Positions 1-9,356 of a DNA stretch of 64,000 bases are shown here, piece by piece (within the stretch, counting starts at the first letter, position 1; every line of letters begins with the position of its first letter). The translations under genes and the position numbers were made by a program. Origin of the DNA: Micavibrio sp. UBA6929 (GTDB lineage Bacteria > Pseudomonadota > Alphaproteobacteria > Micavibrionales > Micavibrionaceae); assembly GCA_002448815.1 (NCBI GenBank), contig DKAJ01000009.1:68282-132281 (forward strand). The letters are read 5' to 3'. The notes beneath the pieces are model-generated. The model searched no databases, was not told where the DNA came from, and saw only the letters and a program-made list of their open reading frames with translations.

Positions 1-764
1 CGCTAGCTCCTATCGTTGACTCAAATTTTTCTACCATGCCAGACACCGCACTAGCCGCATGGCAGGGCGTACTAACATTTACCTTTCAGATCTATTATGA
101 TTTTTCTGGCTATTCGGATATTGCATTAGGGCTAGGATATCTCCTCGGCATTCGACTGCCGATCAACTTTAAACAACCATATCTCGCCAAAAGCCCGCAA
201 GAATTTTGGCAGCGATGGCATATAACCCTGTCACAATGGGTGCGTGATTATTTATATATTCCTCTAGGCGGAAATAAAATCAAAGGCCCAATAAAGCAAC
301 TAACTGCCTTAATCTTGGTTATGACATTAATGGGGCTATGGCATGGTGCAAACTGGACTTTCGCTGCATGGGGCGCCTCTTGGGGCGTTGCCATATTACT
401 GTGGCGAATAGGCGCACCTTTTTTCAATAAACGGCCTCTCGTTTCATGGCTAGGAACATTGCTAGTTACAGTAATACTATGGGTGTTTTTCCGCGCTCCT
501 AATATGGGTTTTGCATTAGACTATTTGCAAATCATGTTCACGCCGTCTACCCTCAATATGAACAATCTCTCTTGGATATGGTCTGGCATGATAGTATTAG
601 GTGGTTTGCATTTACTGGAAGGCAGATACTACAATCTTAAAGGCATCAAGCTTATGAAGAAAATCAACCAACCTTTTTGTTGGGGTATCCTAATCGGTTT
701 ATGTTTTACAATTCTCTTGCTACCAAAAGCCCTCGACAATCCATTCATTTACTTTAGGTTTTAA
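1..764 (+). CDS. MBOAT family O-acyltransferase (AlgI-like), 3' part
   Basis: The reading frame is open to the left edge, so the gene is cut by the window start; an in-frame ATG at 36 is internal, not a convincing start. The visible C-terminal half (about 250 residues) has the membrane-bound O-acyltransferase signature: DFSGYSDIALG near the start, then LMGLWHGANWTF with the conserved MBOAT histidine (codon at 342-344), and alternating hydrophobic segments. Family members such as AlgI move acetyl groups across the inner membrane to acetylate extracellular polysaccharide. The next gene starts 2 bp after the stop and encodes an SGNH-hydrolase-like protein, the usual partner in acetylation systems. 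The acceptor glycan cannot be deduced from sequence. Confidence 0.88.
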   Translation, partial: LAPIVDSNFSTMPDTALAAWQGVLTFTFQIYYDFSGYSDIALGLGYLLGIRLPINFKQPYLAKSPQEFWQRWHITLSQWVRDYLYIPLGGNKIKGPIKQLTALILVMTLMGLWHGANWTFAAWGASWGVAILLWRIGAPFFNKRPLVSWLGTLLVTVILWVFFRAPNMGFALDYLQIMFTPSTLNMNNLSWIWSGMIVLGGLHLLEGRYYNLKGIKLMKKINQPFCWGILIGLCFTILLLPKALDNPFIYFRF

Positions 765-766
765 AC

Positions 767-1942
767 ATGTTGTTCCGCGCATTTAAAAAAACATGCTTAT
801 TTTGTTGCGGCTTAATCTGCGCAGCATTTCTCTTTGAAGCTGTCCTTAGATGCATTGAACTAACACCAGCCTGGAAAACCTTACCCGTTGCAGAGGTATC
901 GTTATACGGACCAGATGCCAAAACCGCCTATACCCATCGTAAGAATGTAAAAGGCATATGGACAACAGAAAACAGGGCAAAAATCTCCACGAATGAATTC
1001 GCTATTCGTTCAAATGGGCGCCATAATTTTACCAAAAATCCTGATGCAAAGAATATAGGTATAATTGGCAACTCAATCATTGAGGCCCTGCAAGTGGCCG
1101 ACATAGATACCTTTGTTTCTCAAACTGAAGAAATATTACGCTCCCGCATTAACAGCATTAACGTGCACAATTTAGGCCTATCTGGCACCACCCCTGTCAT
1201 AGAATTAGAGCGCAGCAAATATTTCACAGAGCTATTAGACCTCGATACACTTATAATCATCAACAGTCCTGCAAATTTGACACATCGTATAGAGTATTCA
1301 CAAGGAGGCTCCTTGCCCTTCTATACAATGGATGAAATCGGCAACATTCGTATTAACCGTAAGTACCTTAAATCACGAGGGTACAAAATCAGAACATCAA
1401 TAATCGGCGATGCCTTTTACTTCTTAATGAACCATTCAAAACTCTTTACAGTACTCAACAACCGTATGAATCGGGGACTCCTCGATGAACTCCAAATAAA
1501 TAAAGTGCAACAAACTGCTCACTCTTCTGAAAATACAAACACATGCCCAAACGAAGCAATAGAGAGCTTGAAAATACTCAGTCAAACACAAGATAACAAT
1601 TCTCAAAGAACCCATGCCCTCATCAATCATTTATTGGGGCAATACAGCGCCCTTCAAAACAGAACCGGAGTAAAAATCATCTATGCCTTCTATGACAATT
1701 GGAAAAGCTGTCCAAAAACATTAACCCAAAGCGCGCACACAGCGCTAATTGCGATGCTTGAGAACAATAATATTGAATATTACGACCTAAAATCTGATCT
1801 AAAATCACATCTGCCCCCAAATATAACGCTACAAGATTTACGAGGATTTGCCTCACCTAAAGGGCATCTGAATTACACAGGACACCAAGTCTTTAGCTCA
1901 ACGCTTAGCAACTACATAATAAATAATTACAGCAATGAATAA
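767..1942 (+). CDS. SGNH-hydrolase-like exported protein, putative polysaccharide acetylation partner
   Basis: A 391-residue protein with an N-terminal hydrophobic segment (about residues 8-27) that is probably a membrane anchor or uncleaved signal. It has an SGNH/GDSL-like layout: block I IIGNSIIEAL with Ser103 (GNS instead of GDS), block II NLGLSGTTP around Gly138-140, and a C-terminal GHLNYTGHQ with His367. The Asp normally two or three residues before the block V His is not present, so the triad looks incomplete. It lies 2 bp behind the MBOAT gene and is surely cotranscribed, which suggests a role in acyl transfer to a surface glycan. The family call rests on weak motifs. Confidence 0.6.
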   Translation: MLFRAFKKTCLFCCGLICAAFLFEAVLRCIELTPAWKTLPVAEVSLYGPDAKTAYTHRKNVKGIWTTENRAKISTNEFAIRSNGRHNFTKNPDAKNIGIIGNSIIEALQVADIDTFVSQTEEILRSRINSINVHNLGLSGTTPVIELERSKYFTELLDLDTLIIINSPANLTHRIEYSQGGSLPFYTMDEIGNIRINRKYLKSRGYKIRTSIIGDAFYFLMNHSKLFTVLNNRMNRGLLDELQINKVQQTAHSSENTNTCPNEAIESLKILSQTQDNNSQRTHALINHLLGQYSALQNRTGVKIIYAFYDNWKSCPKTLTQSAHTALIAMLENNNIEYYDLKSDLKSHLPPNITLQDLRGFASPKGHLNYTGHQVFSSTLSNYIINNYSNE

Positions 1943-1950
1943 CGTAAAAA

Positions 1951-3066
1951 TTAACGCTGAACCATGTGCAAAATTTTAACAAAATGACGGAAAACAGCTT
2001 TTTGCTCGAACATGTCATTCAGCAATGATTTTTTATGGCTCGCCTTACCTGGCTTAACCTGCTCCATCGCCTGCACAAATTCATGCATACTGTCTACGAC
2101 GCGCACTGCACCTTTGGGCGAGTGATCACGAATATAAGCAATGCCGCCAGATTCACGCGTTGCAATAACAGGAACGCCGCACGCAAGGGATTCTAAAACC
2201 ACATTAGGCAATCCTTCATACCGCGATGGCATCAAAAAACAATCTGCCTGTAAATAATGTTGCCACGGCGGCCGCACAAGACCCGGCATAAAAACTTTAT
2301 CTTCAAAACCATGTTTACGAATTAAGCTTTCGAGATGCTCACGCTCATCGCCTTCACCTAAAATCGTCAAAGTCCAATCATATGGCAGGCTTAAACGCGG
2401 CAAATATTCAATAAGACGATCAAAACCCTTTTGACGGCCCAACCGCCCCACAGCCAAGAAATGAACTGATTTATGATGCGCAGCATCTTTCTTTGATAGG
2501 GCTTCATAACAGGCACGAATAGTTTTCGTGTTCACTGGATTATTCAGCACAAAAAAGTTCTTGGATGACATGCGCAAAACATCACGAAATTCATCAAAAA
2601 TAATTTGCGAAGGCGACAAAACCGCATCTGCCGCAGGATATAAAATCTGATACATCAACTTAATCAGCCACGATGTCTTTTTATACTTATTAAACAAAAA
2701 AGACGGCGTAATGGCTTCGCGCACGATAAATTTCGTTTTTTGAAAAAACGGGCGCATCGTCAATAAAACAAAATTCATATGCGCCATCGTAGAAATCACC
2801 ACATCAGGTTTCTCGCGGCGTAAATGTTGGAACAGTCCCGTCCAACCCAGCGCTAAATGCTTTTGCTTAAGCGTGCAAAAATCAATGTCCTGATCAATCA
2901 AATCATGTAAATCGCCTTTATCACTCACTGACACAAGGCAAGGCGCATAACGATCACGATCAAGACCATTCATCAAGGTAATCATGACGCGCTCTGCCCC
3001 GCCTGCTGTCAAAGCTGGCAAAACAAACATAATCTTTGTTTTATTAAAATCAGGCATCCCTGGCAC
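1951..3066 (-). CDS. Glycosyltransferase family 4 (GT-B fold)
   Basis: A 371-residue GT4-type glycosyltransferase. Near the N terminus it has the glycine-rich stretch LPALTAGGAERVM typical of nucleotide-sugar GT-B enzymes. The C-terminal domain has AVGRLGRQKGFDRLIE and the donor-binding EGLPNVVLESLACGVPVI with the family's E-x7-E spacing. It should transfer a sugar from a nucleotide donor to a lipid-linked or surface glycan on the cytoplasmic side. The first codon is GTG at 3066; an in-frame ATG three codons downstream (3057) is an alternative. It converges on the acetylation pair, 8 bp from the SGNH stop. Donor and acceptor are unknown. Confidence 0.88.
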   Translation of the reverse strand: MPGMPDFNKTKIMFVLPALTAGGAERVMITLMNGLDRDRYAPCLVSVSDKGDLHDLIDQDIDFCTLKQKHLALGWTGLFQHLRREKPDVVISTMAHMNFVLLTMRPFFQKTKFIVREAITPSFLFNKYKKTSWLIKLMYQILYPAADAVLSPSQIIFDEFRDVLRMSSKNFFVLNNPVNTKTIRACYEALSKKDAAHHKSVHFLAVGRLGRQKGFDRLIEYLPRLSLPYDWTLTILGEGDEREHLESLIRKHGFEDKVFMPGLVRPPWQHYLQADCFLMPSRYEGLPNVVLESLACGVPVIATRESGGIAYIRDHSPKGAVRVVDSMHEFVQAMEQVKPGKASHKKSLLNDMFEQKAVFRHFVKILHMVQR

Positions 3067-3196
3067 ACATCACTCTAAAATTATTTTACTATCAATCGTG
3101 CAGATAAGTTTAGGGCGTAATGCATAAATTGCAAACCAGAAAAAACGTGCATAGCGCCGCATATCCTATATAATTACCGCTTATAGGGAAAATACC

Positions 3197-4429
3197 ATGA
3201 TTCACAATCTACTCTTCATCATCATAGGCCTTGGCTTTGGCGCGGCATTAACCGCGGCGATTATGTTCCGCAGACAAATTGCGCTTGAACGGCAAAATGC
3301 CGACCTATCCGCACAAGTCAGCGCAGGCAAGAATGCTCTCGACAGTGCGACGCAAGCCCTTGACGCACGCTTTAAGGCTACCGCGCAAGAGGCGCTTAGC
3401 AAAACAAGCGAACAGTTTATGCAACTGGCGCAGGAAAAATTTAAAAACGCCCAGCAAGACGGCGCCCATGATCTGGATAAACGCCAGCGCGCTATCGATG
3501 AAATGATAAAACCCGTGCATAAACATCTCGAGGCACTCAACCAAGCACTTGAACAAGTCAAAGGCACAGATCAAGCCATTCGCAATGATTTACAAACGCT
3601 TAACCGTGAAACCGCCCGGTTGGTTGGGGCACTCCGTGATCCTGCCGCCCAAGGCAAATGGGGTGAATTTATCCTCGAAGGCTTGCTAGAAAAATCTGGC
3701 CTGATTAAGGGCGTTCACTATGACACGCAGGTCTCTATGCACGCGGAAGGATCACGCCAACGCCCTGACGCCGTCATCCATATGCAAGATGGCTTTAACA
3801 TTATTATTGATGCCAAAGCGCCCTTAAACGAATTCACGCAGCGCCTTGATACCAATCTCAGCGAAGAAGAATACCAAACGATCATGAAAAACATTGCCCG
3901 CCAAGTGCGCGAGCATGTCAAAGCACTTGGCAAAAAAGGATATTGGGAAAACATCGACAGCCCCGATTTCACCGTCATGTTCCTGCCGTCCGAGCATTTA
4001 TATTCCCTTGCCTTGCGCGCCGACCCTGAAATTGTTGATTTCGCCGCGCAGCAAAACATCATTATTGCCTCCCCTACATTATTAATGTCCCTGATCCGCG
4101 TTGTCGGGATGAGCTGGCGTCAGATGGAACTTGCCCAAAACGCGCAAGAAATCTCTGAACGCGGGTACGAGCTTTACAAACGTATGCTCACCTTCACTGG
4201 GCACATGGAAAAAGTCGGCAAAAATATTGGCGCAGCCCTGCGCGGGTATAATGATGCCATCGGCTCGTTCGAGCGCTCAGTCCTGCCAGCAGCGCGCAAA
4301 TTCAAGGACTTGCAAGGCTCCACCGCATCCACAGCAGAGATAACGCTCAGCGAACAAAGCAATGAAATCCCGCGCGCGCTTCAGCTCACCGACGAAGACC
4401 ATGACGAGAAAAAAGCAAATGAAGCTTGA
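3197..4429 (+). CDS. rmuC: DNA recombination protein RmuC
   Basis: A 410-residue RmuC-family protein. Residues about 3-23 form one membrane-spanning segment. A long Gln/Ala-rich predicted coiled coil follows (to about 130), then the RmuC domain with GALRDPAAQGKWGEFILE and the nuclease-like IIIDAKAPLNEF. RmuC limits recombination between inverted repeats and is thought to carry a PD-(D/E)XK-like nuclease fold; its exact biochemistry is not settled. It precedes def by 33 bp on the same strand and may be cotranscribed with def-fmt-truA. Confidence 0.93.
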   Translation: MIHNLLFIIIGLGFGAALTAAIMFRRQIALERQNADLSAQVSAGKNALDSATQALDARFKATAQEALSKTSEQFMQLAQEKFKNAQQDGAHDLDKRQRAIDEMIKPVHKHLEALNQALEQVKGTDQAIRNDLQTLNRETARLVGALRDPAAQGKWGEFILEGLLEKSGLIKGVHYDTQVSMHAEGSRQRPDAVIHMQDGFNIIIDAKAPLNEFTQRLDTNLSEEEYQTIMKNIARQVREHVKALGKKGYWENIDSPDFTVMFLPSEHLYSLALRADPEIVDFAAQQNIIIASPTLLMSLIRVVGMSWRQMELAQNAQEISERGYELYKRMLTFTGHMEKVGKNIGAALRGYNDAIGSFERSVLPAARKFKDLQGSTASTAEITLSEQSNEIPRALQLTDEDHDEKKANEA

Positions 4430-4462
4430 TTTAACCCCTAAAAAACCATAGCTAATACACTC

Positions 4463-4981
4463 ATGAGCACTTTATACGACATTATTAACGTTCCGCATCC
4501 GTCACTTAAGGCCGTCGCAAACCCCATCGACAGCGTCACAAATGACATCCGCAAACAAATGGACACAATGCTGGCCACGATGTATGACGCGCCTGGCATC
4601 GGCCTTGCCGCCAATCAGGTTGATATCCTCAACCGCGTTCTTGTGATGGATCTGGCAGGCACAGATGAAAAGAAAAACCCCATCTGCATGGCCAATCCAG
4701 AAATCATTTACGAATCCGAAGAGATGAGCGTCATGGAAGAGGGCTGCCTATCCATCCCGCATCAAGCCGCCGAGGTCGAGCGCCCAGCCATCGTACGCGT
4801 TAAATATTTGGATTATAACGGCAACCCTGCCGAGCTTGAGGCCGAAGGCCTGCTTTCACATTGCGTCCAGCATGAGATCGATCATCTAAACGGCACACTG
4901 TTTATTGATTATCTCTCGTCACTGAAACGCAACATGATCTTGAAAAAGGTCGAAAAACTAAAGAAACAAAACTTAATATAG
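4463..4981 (+). CDS. def: Peptide deformylase
   Basis: A 172-residue metalloenzyme that removes the formyl group from the N-terminal methionine of new proteins. All three motifs are present: GIGLAANQV (motif 1), EGCLS with metal-ligand Cys95 (motif 2), and HEIDH with His137, Glu138 and His141 (motif 3). Length is normal. It lies 13 bp upstream of fmt, the enzyme that adds the formyl group to initiator tRNA, so both steps of the formyl cycle are linked. Confidence 0.97.
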   Translation: MSTLYDIINVPHPSLKAVANPIDSVTNDIRKQMDTMLATMYDAPGIGLAANQVDILNRVLVMDLAGTDEKKNPICMANPEIIYESEEMSVMEEGCLSIPHQAAEVERPAIVRVKYLDYNGNPAELEAEGLLSHCVQHEIDHLNGTLFIDYLSSLKRNMILKKVEKLKKQNLI

Positions 4982-4994
4982 GAACGCCGCGCGC

Positions 4995-5948
4995 ATGACG
5001 AAGACACTTCGCATCGGTTTCATGGGAACACCTGATTTTGCGCGCATCGCTCTTGAGGCTATTGCGCAATCGGGGCACGAAATCGTATGCGTCTACTCGC
5101 AGCCTCCTCGCCCCAAAGGTCGCGGCCACAAAACAATCCCGTCACCCGTGCACAGTTTTGCTGCGGACCATAACATTGCTGTTTTCACGCCAATCAACTT
5201 CAAAGACCAAGCCGATATTGACGCCTTTAAGGCACATAATCTGGATATTGCGATTGTCGCCGCATACGGCCTGATCCTGCCACAAAGCATTCTAGACGCA
5301 CCAAAATATGGCTGCGTGAACATTCACGGATCGCTTTTACCGCGCTGGCGTGGCGCCGCACCGATTCAGCGCGCGATTTGGGCGGGTGATGAAGAAAGCG
5401 GCATTTGCCTAATGCAAATGGAGGCTGGCCTTGATACCGGCCCTGTGATTGCATCCCAATCATGTCCCATCACACCGCAAACAACGGCAAATGATTTACA
5501 TGATACGCTTGCCAGCATGGGCGCACAAATGACCGCCGAACTCCTAGAAACTTTGGCGGATACGGGCACTATGCCACAGGCGACGCCCCAAGATGATGCG
5601 CAATCAACTTACGCAAAAATGCTGCACAAAAATCACGGTCAAATCAACTGGCAACACACCGCAGGCGAAATTGATCGCCAAGTGCGCGCCCTAAACCCTT
5701 GGCCGGGCACATGGGCCACCATCAAAGACGACCGTATAAAAATTATTGCTGCCGCGCCAGCCGCAGAAAATGCTGCAGCCCCACAAAATTTAGAAATCGG
5801 CACAATCCTTGATAAACAAGGCCATATCCTGTGCGGCAATGATACTATTTTGCACCTCAAACAAGTACAGCCTGCTGGCAAAAAAGCCATGGATTTCACG
5901 GCAGCCCTAAACGGCGGGTATCTAGCGGTCGGAGATCGGCTTTCATGA
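4995..5948 (+). CDS. fmt: Methionyl-tRNA formyltransferase
   Basis: A 317-residue enzyme that formylates Met-tRNA(fMet) using 10-formyl-tetrahydrofolate. The N terminus shows FMGTPDFA. The catalytic domain carries NIHGSLLPRWRGAAPIQ, the characteristic Fmt motif with the catalytic His, and the C-terminal tRNA-binding domain begins near QINWQHTAGEIDRQVRALNP. The stop overlaps the truA start by 4 bp (ATGA), which points to translational coupling. Confidence 0.97.
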   Translation: MTKTLRIGFMGTPDFARIALEAIAQSGHEIVCVYSQPPRPKGRGHKTIPSPVHSFAADHNIAVFTPINFKDQADIDAFKAHNLDIAIVAAYGLILPQSILDAPKYGCVNIHGSLLPRWRGAAPIQRAIWAGDEESGICLMQMEAGLDTGPVIASQSCPITPQTTANDLHDTLASMGAQMTAELLETLADTGTMPQATPQDDAQSTYAKMLHKNHGQINWQHTAGEIDRQVRALNPWPGTWATIKDDRIKIIAAAPAAENAAAPQNLEIGTILDKQGHILCGNDTILHLKQVQPAGKKAMDFTAALNGGYLAVGDRLS

Positions 5949-6721
5949 GTGATCTAACCCGTTACCGCATGACCGTCGAGTATAAAGGCACTGATTACTC
6001 AGGCTGGCAGCGGCAAAAGCATGTACCCTCTATCCAGCAAAGCATAGAAGAGGCCATCACCAAATTCTCTGGCCAAAACATCACCATTCATGCCGCTGGC
6101 CGCACCGATGCAGGCGTCCACGCGACAGGTCAGGTTATTCACTTTGACCTCGCCCCAACCAAAAAGCCGATGGACGCGTTCGAAGTCACCAAAGCCATCA
6201 ACGCCCACTTGCGCCCAGCGCCTATCGTCATCACACATGGCGAGGTTGCGCGCGCAGACTTCCACGCCCGCTTTGACGCCACCAATAAGCTCTACCGCTA
6301 TCGCATCGTTAATCGCGCATGCCCACTGGGGTTAGAGAAAAATTTGGCATGGGTTCAATATAAACCCCTGAATGTCCAAGCCATGCACGAAGCCGCACAA
6401 TACTTAATCGGCAAGCATGACTTCACCAGCTTCCGCGCCGCAGAATGCCAAGCAAATTCACCCATCCGCACGCTCGACCGCCTCAGCGTCACTGCCCGCC
6501 CTTATGATAATCATGGCGGCACTGAAATCTGGATCGAGGCCGAAGCACAATCCTTTTTGCACCATCAAATCCGTAATTTTGCCGGAACCTTGCAAATGGT
6601 CGGCGAAGGCAAATGGAAGCCGTCAGATATTAAAACCGCGCTCGAGGCCAAAAACCGCGCCGCCGCAGGCCCCACCGCTCCACCAGATGGCCTTTATTTA
6701 ATGCGCATCGACTACCCATAA
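5945..6721 (+). CDS. truA: tRNA pseudouridine(38-40) synthase
   Basis: A 258-residue TruA that isomerises uridines 38-40 in the anticodon arm of tRNAs. The catalytic motif GRTDAGVHA places the nucleophile at Asp54; DYSGWQRQ near the N terminus and the C-terminal SFLHHQIRNFAGTL are also typical. It starts inside the fmt stop codon (ATGA), completing the def-fmt-truA group common in alphaproteobacteria. Downstream I see only a weak possible hairpin before the next gene. Confidence 0.97.
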   Translation: MSDLTRYRMTVEYKGTDYSGWQRQKHVPSIQQSIEEAITKFSGQNITIHAAGRTDAGVHATGQVIHFDLAPTKKPMDAFEVTKAINAHLRPAPIVITHGEVARADFHARFDATNKLYRYRIVNRACPLGLEKNLAWVQYKPLNVQAMHEAAQYLIGKHDFTSFRAAECQANSPIRTLDRLSVTARPYDNHGGTEIWIEAEAQSFLHHQIRNFAGTLQMVGEGKWKPSDIKTALEAKNRAAAGPTAPPDGLYLMRIDYP

Positions 6722-6813
6722 AAAAAATCGCATAAAAAGCTTGCGCAATTTTCAAAAGAGGCGTAAACCCATTTTCAATAATATTGAAACAAAAATTCGC
6801 GGGTGTGTTTAAA

Positions 6814-8640
6814 ATGCGAGAACAATATAAAAAACCGGTTCACCTTTTCCGAGGCCATATCCGGAACATTATCAAGAAATTCATTCATCACGACGGAATT
6901 ACTGTAGATCCCGAAACCGGGATTATGCATATGCCACAAGGCGCAGCGCGCCTCTATTACAACGAGCCCACCCATTCGGTGGGTTTAATTTTTTCCAAAG
7001 ACAGCCACAACCTTACAGGCGAAATCACGGATGCTAAATTAAAGCGGTGCTATCACATCGCAGACTACCCTTTAGAAGGCGAACCTGATGATTTTGAACG
7101 CTATCAAAATTTAGAAGCTATCCAAAACGACTTAATCGCCGATCTAGATGCCTTGCTCGTCAAACATAAAGACCGCATGACCAAGCACTTTACACTATAC
7201 GAAGTGCGTCAATCACACCAATCCGAAGCCATGAAAAATGCAGGCCTGAATATTGACAGCGACACCTACATTTTCACCAATAATAACTACATCTATACAG
7301 TTAACCGTAATAAACAAAATAAATGGGAAGTACGCATTAGCGTATCTACACGCCGCGCAGACGGCAGTTTTGTTCCATTTAACCTGACAGACACAGGACT
7401 CAAAGCTTTCTTTAATAAAACATCATCGCGCGTCGCCACAACAAATACACTCGACGAGGCAATGGATGAACTCGACCAACACTGGGGTCTTGTTGCATCC
7501 AACACCTGGGATGAGGGCAATGCCTATGACGTGGTTGACAAAAAATTCAAACTGACTGCCAGCTTTAAACTCCGCACGAATAAAATCGTAGCAAGCCTCC
7601 CTAAACGCTTATTCACCACAGGCGCAACTGGTACAACTGTCGGCCTCATCAGTGCAAAATACACACTTCCCGCCGCTCTTGTCGCGGCAGGGTCACATAC
7701 ATTATATGATATGGCCTTTGATGAGGTTTACGAAGAAGGCAACCATCGTCTTAAGAGATCACAAAATAAAACATTAGATGATTACGGTCTGGGCGAAAAC
7801 CGCACCGATTATTTCCGCATTCAAACCAAAGAAGAAATCGCAAAATTACTTGCGCATATCGATCCGCTGCGCCTGCCAGCGCGCGGCATGGCATGGGTTG
7901 ATTTCAATGATCTCAACTTGCTAAGCAACGGTATGAAGCAAGGTAAATACACCAAAGCCGGCACACTGGAAGAGCTTACAACCTATATGCATCAGCGCGG
8001 TATCTCATCACGGTGCTGTTTCTATGATGACAATACGGTTGTGCACCGCTTCCAAAACGGTGTTATGCGCGTGCAGCAATATGACCGCGCAACACAATCT
8101 TATAACATCTATGCGCAATACCGTCCCGAACTTTGCAAAAACAAAAATGTTGCCCTGCCTAAGTTTTACGCCGATCAATTCAAAGACGATAAAATTATCG
8201 CCTTCCAATTTAAAAAGAGTCCCGAAACTTTTGCTAAGGGGCTTCAAGGGCGCACGCGCTTCCTCGACAAACACGCCGCGGTCGAGGAGATCTATCACAA
8301 TGTCGATATCCGTACATTGGATGATGCGGGGCAAAGTGCATACGAAATCATTGAAAATCTAGAAAAAACCTTTGGCCTACAAGACTGTGAATACGCGCCG
8401 GGCAAATTTACAACGCCGGCCCCACCGTCCGAGCGCAATCTTGGCAAGCTAGGCCGCGATAAAGGATATGAATATGCATATTTGCGCAACCCAGGCCTTG
8501 AAGGCGAAGAAGAAGCGCTAGCCGCTCTCATCGCCCAACGTCATCGCGAAGCAAATTACCGCGCCGCCGCCCAAAATACATATGATTGCCTGCCGCACGA
8601 CCAAATCGCAACCTATGAACACGCCTATACCCGGATGTAA
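6814..8640 (+). CDS. Unknown 608-residue protein
   Basis: I do not recognise a family. The frame is open from a TTG at 6784, but the ATG at 6814 is the better start because GGGTG lies 8 bases upstream. The protein is largely hydrophilic, with one weakly hydrophobic stretch around residues 270-300 (rich in Gly, Thr and Ala) that could be a membrane segment. There is no signal peptide. The N terminus has a basic region, and Gln, Asn and aromatic residues are frequent. It stands alone, 92 bp after truA. Codon use resembles the neighbours, so it is not an obvious recent import. Confidence 0.8.
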   Translation: MREQYKKPVHLFRGHIRNIIKKFIHHDGITVDPETGIMHMPQGAARLYYNEPTHSVGLIFSKDSHNLTGEITDAKLKRCYHIADYPLEGEPDDFERYQNLEAIQNDLIADLDALLVKHKDRMTKHFTLYEVRQSHQSEAMKNAGLNIDSDTYIFTNNNYIYTVNRNKQNKWEVRISVSTRRADGSFVPFNLTDTGLKAFFNKTSSRVATTNTLDEAMDELDQHWGLVASNTWDEGNAYDVVDKKFKLTASFKLRTNKIVASLPKRLFTTGATGTTVGLISAKYTLPAALVAAGSHTLYDMAFDEVYEEGNHRLKRSQNKTLDDYGLGENRTDYFRIQTKEEIAKLLAHIDPLRLPARGMAWVDFNDLNLLSNGMKQGKYTKAGTLEELTTYMHQRGISSRCCFYDDNTVVHRFQNGVMRVQQYDRATQSYNIYAQYRPELCKNKNVALPKFYADQFKDDKIIAFQFKKSPETFAKGLQGRTRFLDKHAAVEEIYHNVDIRTLDDAGQSAYEIIENLEKTFGLQDCEYAPGKFTTPAPPSERNLGKLGRDKGYEYAYLRNPGLEGEEEALAALIAQRHREANYRAAAQNTYDCLPHDQIATYEHAYTRM

Positions 8641-8727
8641 ATACACTGTGGCAAAAAACAGTTTCTAAAATACATAATAAGCCATAAACTAGAAACAAAG
8701 GCACTTTGTAATCTAGGGGCAAGTATA

Positions 8728-9354
8728 TTGAACTGTTTAATGGGACACATGATCATCATTACATTATCTACATGGCAAACACTAATATCAGGAATGCTAG
8801 CGCTATTAGCCGCGTACCTCACGATTAGAACCATGAATAAAAATCACCATGACTTACTTGAAAGAAAAAGACTAGCTTTTAAAGGAAACTTACATCTCAT
8901 AGCTACGCAACTTTGTTCTATATACGAAAAGCATTATATCGAAATAGAAAACGCGCTTATCGATGAAAAAAGCGCAGTAAACATAAGTTTTCCGGAAAAA
9001 GAAATTCAATCTTTATTACAAGGCATCGAATTTCTAGATAATTCATCTGCTCAGTATATCGATAAATTTATTGAACTAAACCAAGTTTTCTATGCCCGCC
9101 TCAAACGCAATCAAGCGCTTGGATATGAAAAAGTTATAGATCTTTTAGAGCTATACGCTTTAGTTGAAAATTTTTTCGATTACTCTCGTGGAGAAACTTC
9201 ATCTTTAATATACCAAAGAATTAAAAATGCTAAGCTGCACTCAACATTCAGGGTCTTAGAGGGTGTGCAACGCCCTCTTGGAACAGCTAGACACCTAAAT
9301 GACGCTTATATAAAAAAAGTGGCCGACACCATAAATCAGCTTAGGCCGACATAA
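8728..9354 (+). CDS. Unknown membrane-anchored protein, 208 residues
   Basis: No family recognised. A hydrophobic segment (about residues 9-30) near the N terminus suggests a single membrane anchor with a helical cytoplasmic domain. The TTG at 8728 is favoured as start because AGGGG ends 8 bases upstream; ATGs at 8740 and 8749 are alternatives. The gene is visibly more AT-rich than its neighbours (many AAA, ATA, TTA codons), hinting at a separate origin. It converges on thiC with 2 bp between stops. Confidence 0.65.
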   Translation: MNCLMGHMIIITLSTWQTLISGMLALLAAYLTIRTMNKNHHDLLERKRLAFKGNLHLIATQLCSIYEKHYIEIENALIDEKSAVNISFPEKEIQSLLQGIEFLDNSSAQYIDKFIELNQVFYARLKRNQALGYEKVIDLLELYALVENFFDYSRGETSSLIYQRIKNAKLHSTFRVLEGVQRPLGTARHLNDAYIKKVADTINQLRPT

Positions 9355-9356
9355 GA

